Below, one piece after another: positions 33,743 to 43,190 of a stretch of 64,000 bases of DNA; the first letter of the stretch is position 1; every line of letters starts with the position of its first letter. Source of the stretch: Xanthomonas sp. (GTDB lineage: Bacteria; Pseudomonadota; Gammaproteobacteria; Xanthomonadales; Xanthomonadaceae). The translations under genes and the position numbers were made by a program. The stretch is from the NCBI RefSeq assembly GCF_017163755.1, contig NZ_JAFIWC010000008.1, positions 1-64,000 on the forward strand. Direction: 5' to 3'. The notes beneath the pieces were generated by a model. The model saw nothing but the letters and a program-made list of their open reading frames with translations. It searched no databases and had not been told where the DNA came from.

Positions 33743-35050
33743 TCACCCGCGCAGGTCCAGCAGTTGTTCGATGGCGTCCAGGTCGAACACCGGCAGGCCG
33801 TGGACCCGGTGCACGTCGGCACGCTCGCGGAACGAATCGTCGATGAAGATCGCCGCCACGCCCGCTTCGATCGCCGCGCTCTTCGGCGAGCCGTCGCGCA
33901 GGTGCACGATCTCGGCGAACAGACCGGCGCCGATGTGGTGGCGCGCCAGCGTGGCCAGCGGGTCGGCCGCGTGGCGGGTGAGCATGACCACGTCGATCCG
34001 CTGCGCGTGCCACTGGTGGAGCAGGGCGATCAGCCACGGGTTGACCCGGTCGCCGGCGATCAGCGTGTCGTCCAGGTCCAGGTACACCCGGCCGTAGCGC
34101 AGCTCGGTGCGGTAGCGGTTGCCCAACGCGCGGTCCAGGACCAGCGGCCATTGCTGGTCCAGCACCCGGAACGGCCGGCCCATGTGCGCCAGCAGCCCGA
34201 GCAGGCTGTGGTTGACCCCGCGCATCCTCGCCAGCGCCATGGACCCGGCGATCCGCGGCGCGACCTCCAGCAGCTTCGGTTCGCCGTGCCGGTCCAGCTT
34301 GAGCTGGAAGAACCAGGCGCCGCGCAGCCGCAGTTCGCCGGCGATGGCGCGGGCGATGGCCGCCACGCGCGGGTCGGCCGCGGCCGGCTCGGTACGCACG
34401 CTGATGCCGGACTTGATCCGGGCGCGGCGGCGCGCGGCGACGTGCAGCAACTGCCCCTCGGCGTCGGACAGGCAATCGACGGTGTATTCGGCGCCCGGCA
34501 GGTACTCGCTGAAAACGTAGTCGACCCCGCTTTCGCGCAGCCGACGGTGGTGCCCGGCGTCGTCGACCCGCTGCGCGCCCTGGCTGCCCTGGCCGATCGC
34601 GGGCTTGGCGAAGATCGGATACGCACAGCCGTCGCCATCGGCGTCGGCGTCGGCGTCGGCGGGCACGATGCCGAGCGGCCGCAGCCGCGCATGGGTCAGC
34701 CGCTTGTCGCGGCAGATCGCGGCGATGTCCGGATCCGGTACCGCCGCCTTGGCATGCAGGCGCCCGCCGGCGGCCGCGAGCACGGGAATGACGTCGTCGT
34801 GCGCCGGCAGCACGATGTCGATGCCCCATTCGTCGATCAGCGCGTTGAGCTGGTCGATGAATCCAGGCGCGCGCGCATGCGCGCCGATCTGGCGGTAGCG
34901 CGCGTAGACGAACTCGCCATGGTCCTCCGCCGACGATGCGCCGTACAGGCACACCTCCTTGGCGTGGCGCAGGGCGGCGTGGATCTCCAGGCCGATCTCC
35001 GAGCCGCAGGGAAACACCAGCACGTTCATGCGCATCCGTTCGCCGGTCAT
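33743..35050 (-). CDS. ATP-grasp ligase fused to a HAD hydrolase
   Basis: 435 residues with two domains. The N-terminal two-thirds is an ATP-grasp enzyme of carbamoyl-phosphate-synthase style (VLVFPCGSEIGLEIHAAL, DKRLTHARL, IFAKPAIGQGSQG, PKLLEVAPRIAGSMALARMRGVN). From about residue 315 a HAD domain follows: VYLDLDDTLIAGDRVNPW (motif I), MLTRHA (II), a lysine in GSPKSAA (III) and IFIDDSFRERADV (IV), so both appear intact. ATG at 35050 overlaps the upstream stop as ATGA; ATG at 35035 or 35029 is also possible. It may ligate an amino acid or acid group onto a glycan precursor, but its substrate is unknown. Confidence 0.8.
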   Translation of the reverse strand: MTGERMRMNVLVFPCGSEIGLEIHAALRHAKEVCLYGASSAEDHGEFVYARYRQIGAHARAPGFIDQLNALIDEWGIDIVLPAHDDVIPVLAAAGGRLHAKAAVPDPDIAAICRDKRLTHARLRPLGIVPADADADADGDGCAYPIFAKPAIGQGSQGAQRVDDAGHHRRLRESGVDYVFSEYLPGAEYTVDCLSDAEGQLLHVAARRRARIKSGISVRTEPAAADPRVAAIARAIAGELRLRGAWFFQLKLDRHGEPKLLEVAPRIAGSMALARMRGVNHSLLGLLAHMGRPFRVLDQQWPLVLDRALGNRYRTELRYGRVYLDLDDTLIAGDRVNPWLIALLHQWHAQRIDVVMLTRHAADPLATLARHHIGAGLFAEIVHLRDGSPKSAAIEAGVAAIFIDDSFRERADVHRVHGLPVFDLDAIEQLLDLRG

Positions 35051-38000
35051 GCTTGGTCGGCGGGCGCGACGATGCGCTCGAACTGGGCCAGCGCGCTGCG
35101 CGCATAGGCCTGCGCGTCCCAGGCCTGGCCGGCGGCCGGCGCCGCCAGCCAGCGGCGCATGCCCTCGAGCAGGCCCTGCGTCGAGTTGTCGACCAGCCGC
35201 TGCCGGTCGCCGGCCAGCACGCTGTGCGGACCGGGGATGTCGGTGGACAGCACCGGCGTGCCGAGGGTCAGCGCTTCCAGCAGCACGATCGCCTGGCCTT
35301 CGTACAGCGAAGGCAGCACGAACAGGTCCAGCTCGCGCATCAGCGGATACGGATTCTCCAGCGCGCCGAGCAGGCGCACCGTGTCGGACAGCCCCAGCCG
35401 CGCGATCTGCTCGAGCAGCGCCGGTTTCTCGGCGCCTTCGCCGGCGATCGCCAGCAGCGCCTGCGGGAACTGGCCGCGCAGCGCGGCGAAGGCGTCCAGC
35501 AGGCGCGCATGCCCCTTCTCCGGCGACAGCCGGCCGACGCTGCCGATCAGGACGTGGCCGCGCCGCCAGGCCAGCAGCGCTTCGGGCACGGGTGCCTGCG
35601 CATGGGCGCGGATGAAGTCCGGATCGATGCAGTTCTCGGCCACGCGGAAGCGCTGCGCATCGTAGTCCACGCAGTCGGCCAGGGTGCTGGCGTTCACCTC
35701 GTGCAGGCTCTGCGACACCGATACCAGCGCGTCGCAGTAGCGGTACTGCCGGAATACGCGCGCCAGCTGCGGGTGGCGGGTGGCCGCCTCCTGGCGCATG
35801 TCGTTGTGCAGGTAGGTCACCGCGCGCACGCCGTGCGGCCGGCCGCGCGCGAACAGGCCGGTCCAGAACGCGGTGTAGCCGGCGAAGTCGATCGCCGCGT
35901 CGATCCGCGCCGAGCCGAACTGGCGCCGGTACTCGCGCGCCAGGATCCGGTCGAGCTGGCGCTGGGCACGCTCGGCCAGGGTGTCGGGCATGCCCAGCCG
36001 CTGGTGCAGCCACTGGTCCTCGACGCTGGTCACCGGATGGCTCACCCGTCCCCAGCGCTGCACGTGCGCAGGCAGTTCGCCGTAGCGCTGCAGGCGCTGC
36101 GGGTAGCTCTCCATGCTCCAGGGATCGGCGACCACGGCGACCGAGAACTTCGCCGGGTCCAGCTGCGATACCAGCCGGTTGAACGAAGCGGTCACGCCGT
36201 TGGGATTGAAGTTGCCGGCCTGGAACAGCAGGCTGCGCTTGCCGGTCGGCGGCAGCGCCACCTCGCCGGGGACGCGGGCGTCGTCGAAGAAGAAGTCCAG
36301 GACGCGTTCGCCGGCGGCGCCGTCCTCGTGCGCGCAGTACTCCGCCAGCGCCTCCTGCAGGGCGGCGGCCGGCGCCGCGCCGGGCGCCAGCGCCTCGGTC
36401 AGCGCCGACGCCAGCGCCTCGGGCGTGCGGCTGAACCGCGCGGGCAGGGAGGCGATGTCGCGGTACAGGCCGCGTTCGCGTGCGTACTGCTCGGCGTCGG
36501 GGACGTGCAGGATCAGCGGACGCCGCGACGGCAGGTAGTCGAACAGGATCGACGAGTAGTCGGTGACCAGCACATCGACGATCGCCAGGGCCTCGGTGAT
36601 GTCCACGCCGTTCGGGAACGCGCGCGCGCCGGCCGGCAGCGGGCCGAGCTTGCGCGCCACCAAGTGGTGCGCGCTGAAGAGCAGGGCGACGCCGGGGCGC
36701 GCCATGTGCTCGATCGCCGCGGCCACCAGCGCCGTGTCGAGCGATGCGCCGCCCAGGCTGCCGCGCCAGGTCGGCGCGTACAGCACCACGCGCTCCCCGC
36801 TGGCCACGCCGAGGCGCTCGCGCAGGCGCGCGCGGTCCGCGTCGGTGGCGTTGAGCATCAGGTCGATGCGCGCGTGTCCGGTCGCGGCCACGCGCGCGGC
36901 GAACACGTCGCGCACTTGGTTCGCATGCAGCAGGGTATGCCAGGTATGGGCGTTCGGCGCGGCCAGATGGGTGACCTGCAGCAGGTTGCGCGTGCAGTTC
37001 TTGTGGTCGAACAGCGCGCCGGGGATGTCGGCGCCGAGCTTCTTCAGCGGCGTGCCGTGCCAGACGTTGAGATAGCGCTGCCGCGGCCGGCGCACGAAAT
37101 AGGGCATGAACGTGTTGTTGTTGACCAGCCAGCCGGCGGTGGCCAGATAGCGCACGTACAGTGCGCTGCCATGGCGCACGAACAGCACGTCCGGCAGCGC
37201 CGCGTACTCGGGCGGCACGCTGGCGTCGGATCTGACCGCCCATACGTGCAGCCGGCCGCTTCCGGCGAAGCGCCGGTATGCGCGGCGGAACACCGCCAGC
37301 GGATTGCAGCTGACCGAGGCGCCGTGGAAGCTCTCGTACAGGACGATGCCGTCGTCGACCTCCAGCGTGTCGAGGAATTCGGCGTAGGTCGTCTTGATGT
37401 CCTCCGGCGGCTGCGGCAGGTGCGAGAAATCGCGCCTGTACAGGCGCGTGTCCTGCAGCGCATGGCAGGCCTGGGTCAGTTCGCCCAGGCGGTACAGCAC
37501 CGCGCCGAGCCGGTAATGGTCGCAGGCGCGGTGATCGCCGCGGCGCCGCGCCGCGCCGCGGTAGGCGTCGGCCGCCTCCGCCAGCAGGCCCAGGCGCTCG
37601 CAGACGGTGCCGAGCCGGTAGTGGGTGTCGGGGTCGAGCTGGCTGCCGGCCAGTTCGGCGCGCAGCGCGTGGCGCCGCTCGTGCAGCGCCGACGGGGCTT
37701 CGTCCATCGCCAGCTGTTCGGGCTGGTCCGGCAGGCAGCGCAGCCACGCGGCGATCGCGGCGCGGGCGTCGCCGGCGCCGAACAGGCTGCTGGCCTGGCG
37801 ATAGCGCCAGTCGGCGTCCTCGCGCAACTGCAGCGCCTGCGCGTAGGCGTCGGCGGCTTCGGCATGGCGCTCCAGGCGCTCGAGCATGTAGGCCCGGCGG
37901 TAGTGCCAGTCGGCCTGGCCCGCGTCGGCCGCCAGCGCGCGGCGGTAGGCCGCCTCGGCGTCTTCCCAGCGCAACAGCATTTCCAGCGCCAAGCCGTGGG

Positions 38001-38931
38001 CGAAATGCAGCGCTGCCGGCGCCGCTGCGCCGGCTTGCCCGGCGCGCCGCGCGTAGGCGGCCTCGGCGGCGCTCCAGTCGTTCTCCTGTGCGTGCAACGC
38101 CCCCACGCCCAGCTGGGCGATCTGCGGATTGATCGCCGCCAGCCGCTCGTAGCAGCCGGCCGCGTCCTGCGCGGCGCCGCGTTGTTCGTACAGGTAGCCG
38201 AGGCGGTACAGGGTGTCCTCGCGCGCGTCGTCCAGCGCCAGCGCCTTGCGGTAGGCGTCGATCGCCTCGTCGAGCCAGTCCAGGCGTTCGCAGGCGTAGC
38301 CCAGTTCGTGGAACCAGGCGGGGTGTCGGTCGTCCAGGCGCGTGGCCTTGCGCAGCGGATCCACCGCGCGCCGCCAGCCGCCGCGCTTGGCCACGATCCG
38401 CGCCAGCAGGACCAGGTTGGCGGCGTCGTCCGGATCGAGCGCGCAGGCGCGCACGGCGATCATGTCGGCCACCTCCCACAGCTCCATGCGCGCCAGGTTG
38501 GCGGCGATGCGCGCCAGCACCTGCGGCGGCGCCTCCAGCCGCTTGAACAGGGCCAGGCTGCGGGTATTGAATTCGGTGCGCTGCGCGACCTCCAGCCGCT
38601 GGCTGGGGAGCAGGGTGGTGCTCAGGCCCAGCGCCTGGCCGTGCGCTGCGTAGTGGGCGCCGGGATCGCGCTCCAGGTCCGAATCCAGGTGCCGGATGCA
38701 ATACCACCACAGGTCGAAGCCGGCGGACGGATTGCGGAACTCGCGCCAGCCGCGCTCGCGGAAATGCGCGTAGGGCGTGGTGCCCGCCATGTCCACGTCG
38801 GGGTTGTGCAGCAGGTAGAAGTCCGCATCGAACCACGCCGGCGCCGACTGCGCGGCCACGGCGGGCCGATGCCCGGGGATCGGCAGGTCGGGGGCGGGGA
38901 CGGCCGGGTCGCTTGGCTGGCTGGAGATCAC
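35047..38931 (-). CDS. TPR, TagF-like and GT4 glycosyltransferase fusion
   Basis: 1294 residues. A short N-terminal motif (FDADFYLLHNPDVDMAG, HFRERGWREFRNPS) seen in other large glycosyltransferases comes first. About ten TPR-like repeats fill roughly residues 110-480 (for example FHELGYACERLDWLDEAIDA). A TagF-like glycerophosphotransferase follows, with NVWHGTPLKKLG near 621, LYAPTWRG near 714 and VTDYSSILFDYLP near 795. A GT4 domain ends the protein, with GSVGRLSPEKGHARLLDAF near 1135 and LPSLYEGQAIVLLEAL near 1210. The start is GTG at 38931, 12 bases after tagD. The TPRs may bind a protein acceptor such as flagellin (inference). Confidence 0.82.
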   Translation of the reverse strand: MISSQPSDPAVPAPDLPIPGHRPAVAAQSAPAWFDADFYLLHNPDVDMAGTTPYAHFRERGWREFRNPSAGFDLWWYCIRHLDSDLERDPGAHYAAHGQALGLSTTLLPSQRLEVAQRTEFNTRSLALFKRLEAPPQVLARIAANLARMELWEVADMIAVRACALDPDDAANLVLLARIVAKRGGWRRAVDPLRKATRLDDRHPAWFHELGYACERLDWLDEAIDAYRKALALDDAREDTLYRLGYLYEQRGAAQDAAGCYERLAAINPQIAQLGVGALHAQENDWSAAEAAYARRAGQAGAAAPAALHFAHGLALEMLLRWEDAEAAYRRALAADAGQADWHYRRAYMLERLERHAEAADAYAQALQLREDADWRYRQASSLFGAGDARAAIAAWLRCLPDQPEQLAMDEAPSALHERRHALRAELAGSQLDPDTHYRLGTVCERLGLLAEAADAYRGAARRRGDHRACDHYRLGAVLYRLGELTQACHALQDTRLYRRDFSHLPQPPEDIKTTYAEFLDTLEVDDGIVLYESFHGASVSCNPLAVFRRAYRRFAGSGRLHVWAVRSDASVPPEYAALPDVLFVRHGSALYVRYLATAGWLVNNNTFMPYFVRRPRQRYLNVWHGTPLKKLGADIPGALFDHKNCTRNLLQVTHLAAPNAHTWHTLLHANQVRDVFAARVAATGHARIDLMLNATDADRARLRERLGVASGERVVLYAPTWRGSLGGASLDTALVAAAIEHMARPGVALLFSAHHLVARKLGPLPAGARAFPNGVDITEALAIVDVLVTDYSSILFDYLPSRRPLILHVPDAEQYARERGLYRDIASLPARFSRTPEALASALTEALAPGAAPAAALQEALAEYCAHEDGAAGERVLDFFFDDARVPGEVALPPTGKRSLLFQAGNFNPNGVTASFNRLVSQLDPAKFSVAVVADPWSMESYPQRLQRYGELPAHVQRWGRVSHPVTSVEDQWLHQRLGMPDTLAERAQRQLDRILAREYRRQFGSARIDAAIDFAGYTAFWTGLFARGRPHGVRAVTYLHNDMRQEAATRHPQLARVFRQYRYCDALVSVSQSLHEVNASTLADCVDYDAQRFRVAENCIDPDFIRAHAQAPVPEALLAWRRGHVLIGSVGRLSPEKGHARLLDAFAALRGQFPQALLAIAGEGAEKPALLEQIARLGLSDTVRLLGALENPYPLMRELDLFVLPSLYEGQAIVLLEALTLGTPVLSTDIPGPHSVLAGDRQRLVDNSTQGLLEGMRRWLAAPAAGQAWDAQAYARSALAQFERIVAPADQA

Positions 38932-38943
38932 GTCCGCGCCTGT

Positions 38944-39375
38944 TCAGCCATGCGTGCCGGCGACTGCCAGCACCGGTGGCGGCTCGGCTCCCTGGCGGAT
39001 CAGCGACTTGAGCGAGGAACTGGAGATGTCGGCGGTGCGCGGCAGGTAGCGCACCTGGCACAGCGTGGACAGCGCATCGAAATGGCCGCTCCAGTCCGAG
39101 CCCATGACCAGCAGGTCCGCGCCGAGCCTAAGGATGTCCTCGGCCTTCTGTTCCCAGGTGTGTTCCGGGAACACGTCGTCCACGTAGCGGATCGCCCGCA
39201 GCACCACTTCGCGGTCGGCGTAGCTCTGCGTGGCGCGCTTGTGCTTCAGCGCGTTGAAGCTGTCGCTGGACAGCCCCACCACCAGGCGGTCGCCCAGCGC
39301 GCGGGCGCGGCGCAGCAGGTTGACGTGACCGACATGGAGCAGATCGAAGGTGCCGTACGTCACGACGAGTGCCAT
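38944..39375 (-). CDS. Glycerol-3-phosphate cytidylyltransferase-like protein (TagD family)
   Basis: 143 residues of the nucleotidyltransferase fold. The signature HVGH occurs in YGTFDLLHVGHVNLLRRA. The later motif TADISSSSLKS matches the ISSS-type C-terminal signature of TagD/GCT enzymes. Predicted to make CDP-glycerol from CTP and glycerol 3-phosphate, feeding the two TagF-like modules nearby; other cytidylyltransferases share the fold, so the substrate is an inference. ATG at 39375; a sigma54 element lies 42 bases upstream. Confidence 0.82.
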   Translation of the reverse strand: MALVVTYGTFDLLHVGHVNLLRRARALGDRLVVGLSSDSFNALKHKRATQSYADREVVLRAIRYVDDVFPEHTWEQKAEDILRLGADLLVMGSDWSGHFDALSTLCQVRYLPRTADISSSSLKSLIRQGAEPPPVLAVAGTHG

Positions 39376-39416
39376 GGTGGAGTTTCCGCAAAGTGGAAGG
39401 GAACGTCGCTACGTGA

Positions 39417-39432
39417 TGCAAACGGTGTGCCG
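39417..39432 (-). promoter_or_regulatory. Candidate sigma54 promoter of the tagD-like operon
   Basis: The minus strand reads CGGCACACCGTTTGCA, 42 bases before the ATG of the cytidylyltransferase gene. It would drive cytidylyltransferase, TPR-TagF-GT4 and ATP-grasp/HAD. Confidence 0.8.
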
Positions 39433-39453
39433 CGGCGCCCGGCGCGGCGCGCC

Positions 39454-40110
39454 CTATCGGGTGATGCGGATGCCGACCTGCACCCATTCGGTCTTCCACA
39501 GGTACTCGAAGTCCCGGTCGTAGGTCCGGCACCAGTCCAGCAACGCGCGATGCTCGTCGTCCTGGAAGCGGTCGCCGACCTGCATGAAGTATTCATCGAA
39601 CACGATCACCGTGCCCGGCGCGATGCGCGGCTCGAGCCCGGACAAGGCCTCCAGGGTCGAGCTGTACAGGTCCGCATCGGCGTGGATCATGGCCAGCGGC
39701 GCATCCAGCCCCTCGGCGAGCCCCGGGACCGTGTCGCGGAACCAGCCCGGCACCACCTTCACGTTCGGCGCGTCGAACGTCGGGATCTCGTCGCCGGCCA
39801 GCGAGAACGCGCCCTTCTTCCACGGCCCCATCCAGTCCTCGGGCAGGCCCTCGAAGCTGTCCAGCAGGTACAGCGTACGCTCCGGCGGAATGAGCCCGGC
39901 CAGGAACCTGGCGCAGTGTCCCTTGTAGACGCCGAGCTGGAGGTAGTCGCCCGGCAGCGTGACTTCGCCGACGCCTTCGTACAGCGAGGTCAGCTTGTAG
40001 CTGTACCAACGGTCCTCGTTGTCGGCGAACGTGCGCGTGCGCAGTTCGGGAACCCCGGGCAGCCGTTCCCGGATCTGCTGGAACTTCTCCGACTGCGTGG
40101 CACTGGCCAT
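39454..40110 (-). CDS. TylF/MycF-type class I methyltransferase
   Basis: 218 residues resembling macrocin O-methyltransferase (TylF/MycF) proteins. Visible are LPGDYLQLGVYKGHCARFLAG (SAM-binding region), LYLLDSFEGLPE, MIHADADLYSSTLEAL with the metal-binding Asp pair, and VIVFDEYF. Likely methylates a sugar of the glycan. The chosen start is ATG at 40110, 10 bases after the upstream gene, with GAGGCGG nearby; an in-frame ATG at 40131 would overlap that gene by 11 bases. Confidence 0.8.
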   Translation of the reverse strand: MASATQSEKFQQIRERLPGVPELRTRTFADNEDRWYSYKLTSLYEGVGEVTLPGDYLQLGVYKGHCARFLAGLIPPERTLYLLDSFEGLPEDWMGPWKKGAFSLAGDEIPTFDAPNVKVVPGWFRDTVPGLAEGLDAPLAMIHADADLYSSTLEALSGLEPRIAPGTVIVFDEYFMQVGDRFQDDEHRALLDWCRTYDRDFEYLWKTEWVQVGIRITR

Positions 40111-40120
40111 GCCCGCCGCC

Positions 40121-41149
40121 TCAGACCGCATGGGCCGCGCGCAGCGCGGCCAGGTGCCGGTCGTCGACGTCGATGCCGCAGAGCATCAGGTTCAACAGCG
40201 CGACCTGCAGTCCCATCGACCAAGGCGCCACGTCCGGATGATCCTTGATCGCCGGGCTTTGCACGTCGATGAAGGCGATGTCCTTGCCCCGCGACGACTG
40301 CATGGCGATGTCGCGGATGTAGGGGAACTGCGGCGACTTGTCCGAATAGATCACCACGCGTTCGGCCGGCGCGCCCTCGGCGGCCAGGTGATGGGCGAAC
40401 AGCGCCTGCTTGCTGCGCGGGAACAGCCCCTGGGTGAAGTGCGAGTCGCGGTAGCGATGCAGGTAGTAGTCGTCCGACAGGATCGGCTCGACGCAGACCA
40501 GCTTCATGCCCGAGCGCAACGAATGGAGCAGGGCGCCGGACGCGCCTTTCGATGCGCCGTACAGGACGATGTGCTGCGGCGCTATCGCAAGGTCCAGCGC
40601 GACCTTGGCGATGAGCGCGGCGACGCGCTCCTCGTTGTCCGGCTGCGCATTGGTGTTGGTGTAGAACGCGCCGACCACCCCGCCGAGGTCGGCGATGCGC
40701 AGCACGGCGGTATCGAAGGGCGTGTATTTCGCCGCCTGGTTGAGGTTCCGGGCGAAATACCGGGCGGAGAAGCCGGCCTCGTACATCTGGTCGACCTTGG
40801 AGATGCAGGAAAAGACCACCAGCAGGCGGCGCGCGACGACGTCCTGCTGCTGCTCCAGCTTGTAGCAGACGCCGTTGTATTCCCTCAGCCCGAAATCGGT
40901 TTTCTCGGCCCAGAAGCTCGGCGCGATGGACGCGTGCACGAACGAGGTGACCGCCGCGCCGTCGTTGGCGTATTTGTAGACCAGGAAGCCCTGGTCGACC
41001 AGCGACACCAGCGATTCCTTCAGCTGTGGGTCCCTTCGCGAGAGCCGGATGCAGTTGTCCTCGCCCGGGTGGCGCAGGTGCACGAACCGGGCCTGCCCGA
41101 GATCCGCGCCGGCCAGCTCGCTTGCGTCAATCTTCACCGCTCCACTCAT
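40121..41149 (-). CDS. Alpha/beta-hydrolase-like protein, possibly XcbB/CpsF- or Asp2-like
   Basis: 342 residues, not securely assigned. It contains a GxSxG nucleophile motif in LYGASKGASGALLHSL, preceded by a hydrophobic strand, and FHLVVFSCISKVDQMY-like core sequence (VVFSCISKVDQMYEAGF). The overall pattern recalls XcbB/CpsF capsule proteins and Asp2, which acetylate or process bacterial surface glycans. No signal peptide. ATG at 41149 has GAGGAC upstream; a near-perfect sigma54 element lies 107 bases upstream. It forms a two-gene unit with the methyltransferase gene. Confidence 0.6.
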   Translation of the reverse strand: MSGAVKIDASELAGADLGQARFVHLRHPGEDNCIRLSRRDPQLKESLVSLVDQGFLVYKYANDGAAVTSFVHASIAPSFWAEKTDFGLREYNGVCYKLEQQQDVVARRLLVVFSCISKVDQMYEAGFSARYFARNLNQAAKYTPFDTAVLRIADLGGVVGAFYTNTNAQPDNEERVAALIAKVALDLAIAPQHIVLYGASKGASGALLHSLRSGMKLVCVEPILSDDYYLHRYRDSHFTQGLFPRSKQALFAHHLAAEGAPAERVVIYSDKSPQFPYIRDIAMQSSRGKDIAFIDVQSPAIKDHPDVAPWSMGLQVALLNLMLCGIDVDDRHLAALRAAHAV

Positions 41150-41255
41150 CGATCGTCCTCTGGAATGCTTGCAAGCGCCCGGCCGGGACGGCCCCATGCC
41201 GCATGACCGGCGCCGTGGCGCGCGCGCTCTCGGGCGCACGGCACCCTGCCTGGGA

Positions 41256-41271
41256 TGCAAGCAGGATGCCA
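41256..41271 (-). promoter_or_regulatory. Candidate sigma54 promoter of the hydrolase-methyltransferase operon
   Basis: The minus strand reads TGGCATCCTGCTTGCA, close to consensus. It lies just downstream of fleQ and 107 bases before the hydrolase-like ATG. A weaker TTGCA-containing sequence lies nearer the gene at about 41171-41186. Confidence 0.8.
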
Positions 41272-41306
41272 ATCGAAGTCGAAAAAGGGGCGCCGGGAAG
41301 GCCGGC

Positions 41307-42793
<1,487 letters not shown>

Positions 42794-42797
<4 letters not shown>

Positions 42798-43177
42798 GCC
42801 GGTACTCCTTCGGTGCGTAAGCCCTCCAGGATCGGCATCACTTCCTGGATGTAGGACAGCTTGCTGACGAAGTTGTCGGCGCCGGCGCGCATCGCGTGCT
42901 CGCGGTGCTCGGCATCGTCGAAATGGCTGGCGATCACGATGTACGGCGCCTGGTCCTGGGTCTTGATCAGGCGCGTGGCCTGCAGACCGCCCATTTCCGG
43001 CATCGCCAGGTCCATCAGCACCACCTGCGGGCGCAGCGACTCGGAGCGTTCGATCGCCTCCAGGCCGTTGGCGGCGCTGCCGACCACTTCCATCCAGTCC
43101 AGCTTGCGGAAGTGGCGCATCGCCGCGTTGATGAAGCCTTCGTGGTCGTCGACCAGCAGTACGGACAGTTTGTTCAT
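42794..43177 (-). CDS. vemR: Stand-alone response regulator VemR
   Basis: Receiver-only protein of 127 residues with Asp10/Asp11, phosphoacceptor Asp56 (VVLMDLAMPEMGG) and Lys106. It sits between rpoN2 and fleQ, the arrangement described in Xanthomonas, where VemR controls motility, exopolysaccharide and virulence and acts through FleQ and RpoN2. ATG at 43177 lies 13 bases after rpoN2. Confidence 0.92.
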
Positions 43178-43190
43178 GTGCAAGGGTTCC

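Noticed and set aside
34936-40248. Plus-strand open frame of about 1770 codons opposite the glycan genes
   Set aside because: Same shadow pattern (Arg/Gln/Gly/Val-rich, no domains). The minus-strand frames carry clear catalytic motifs.
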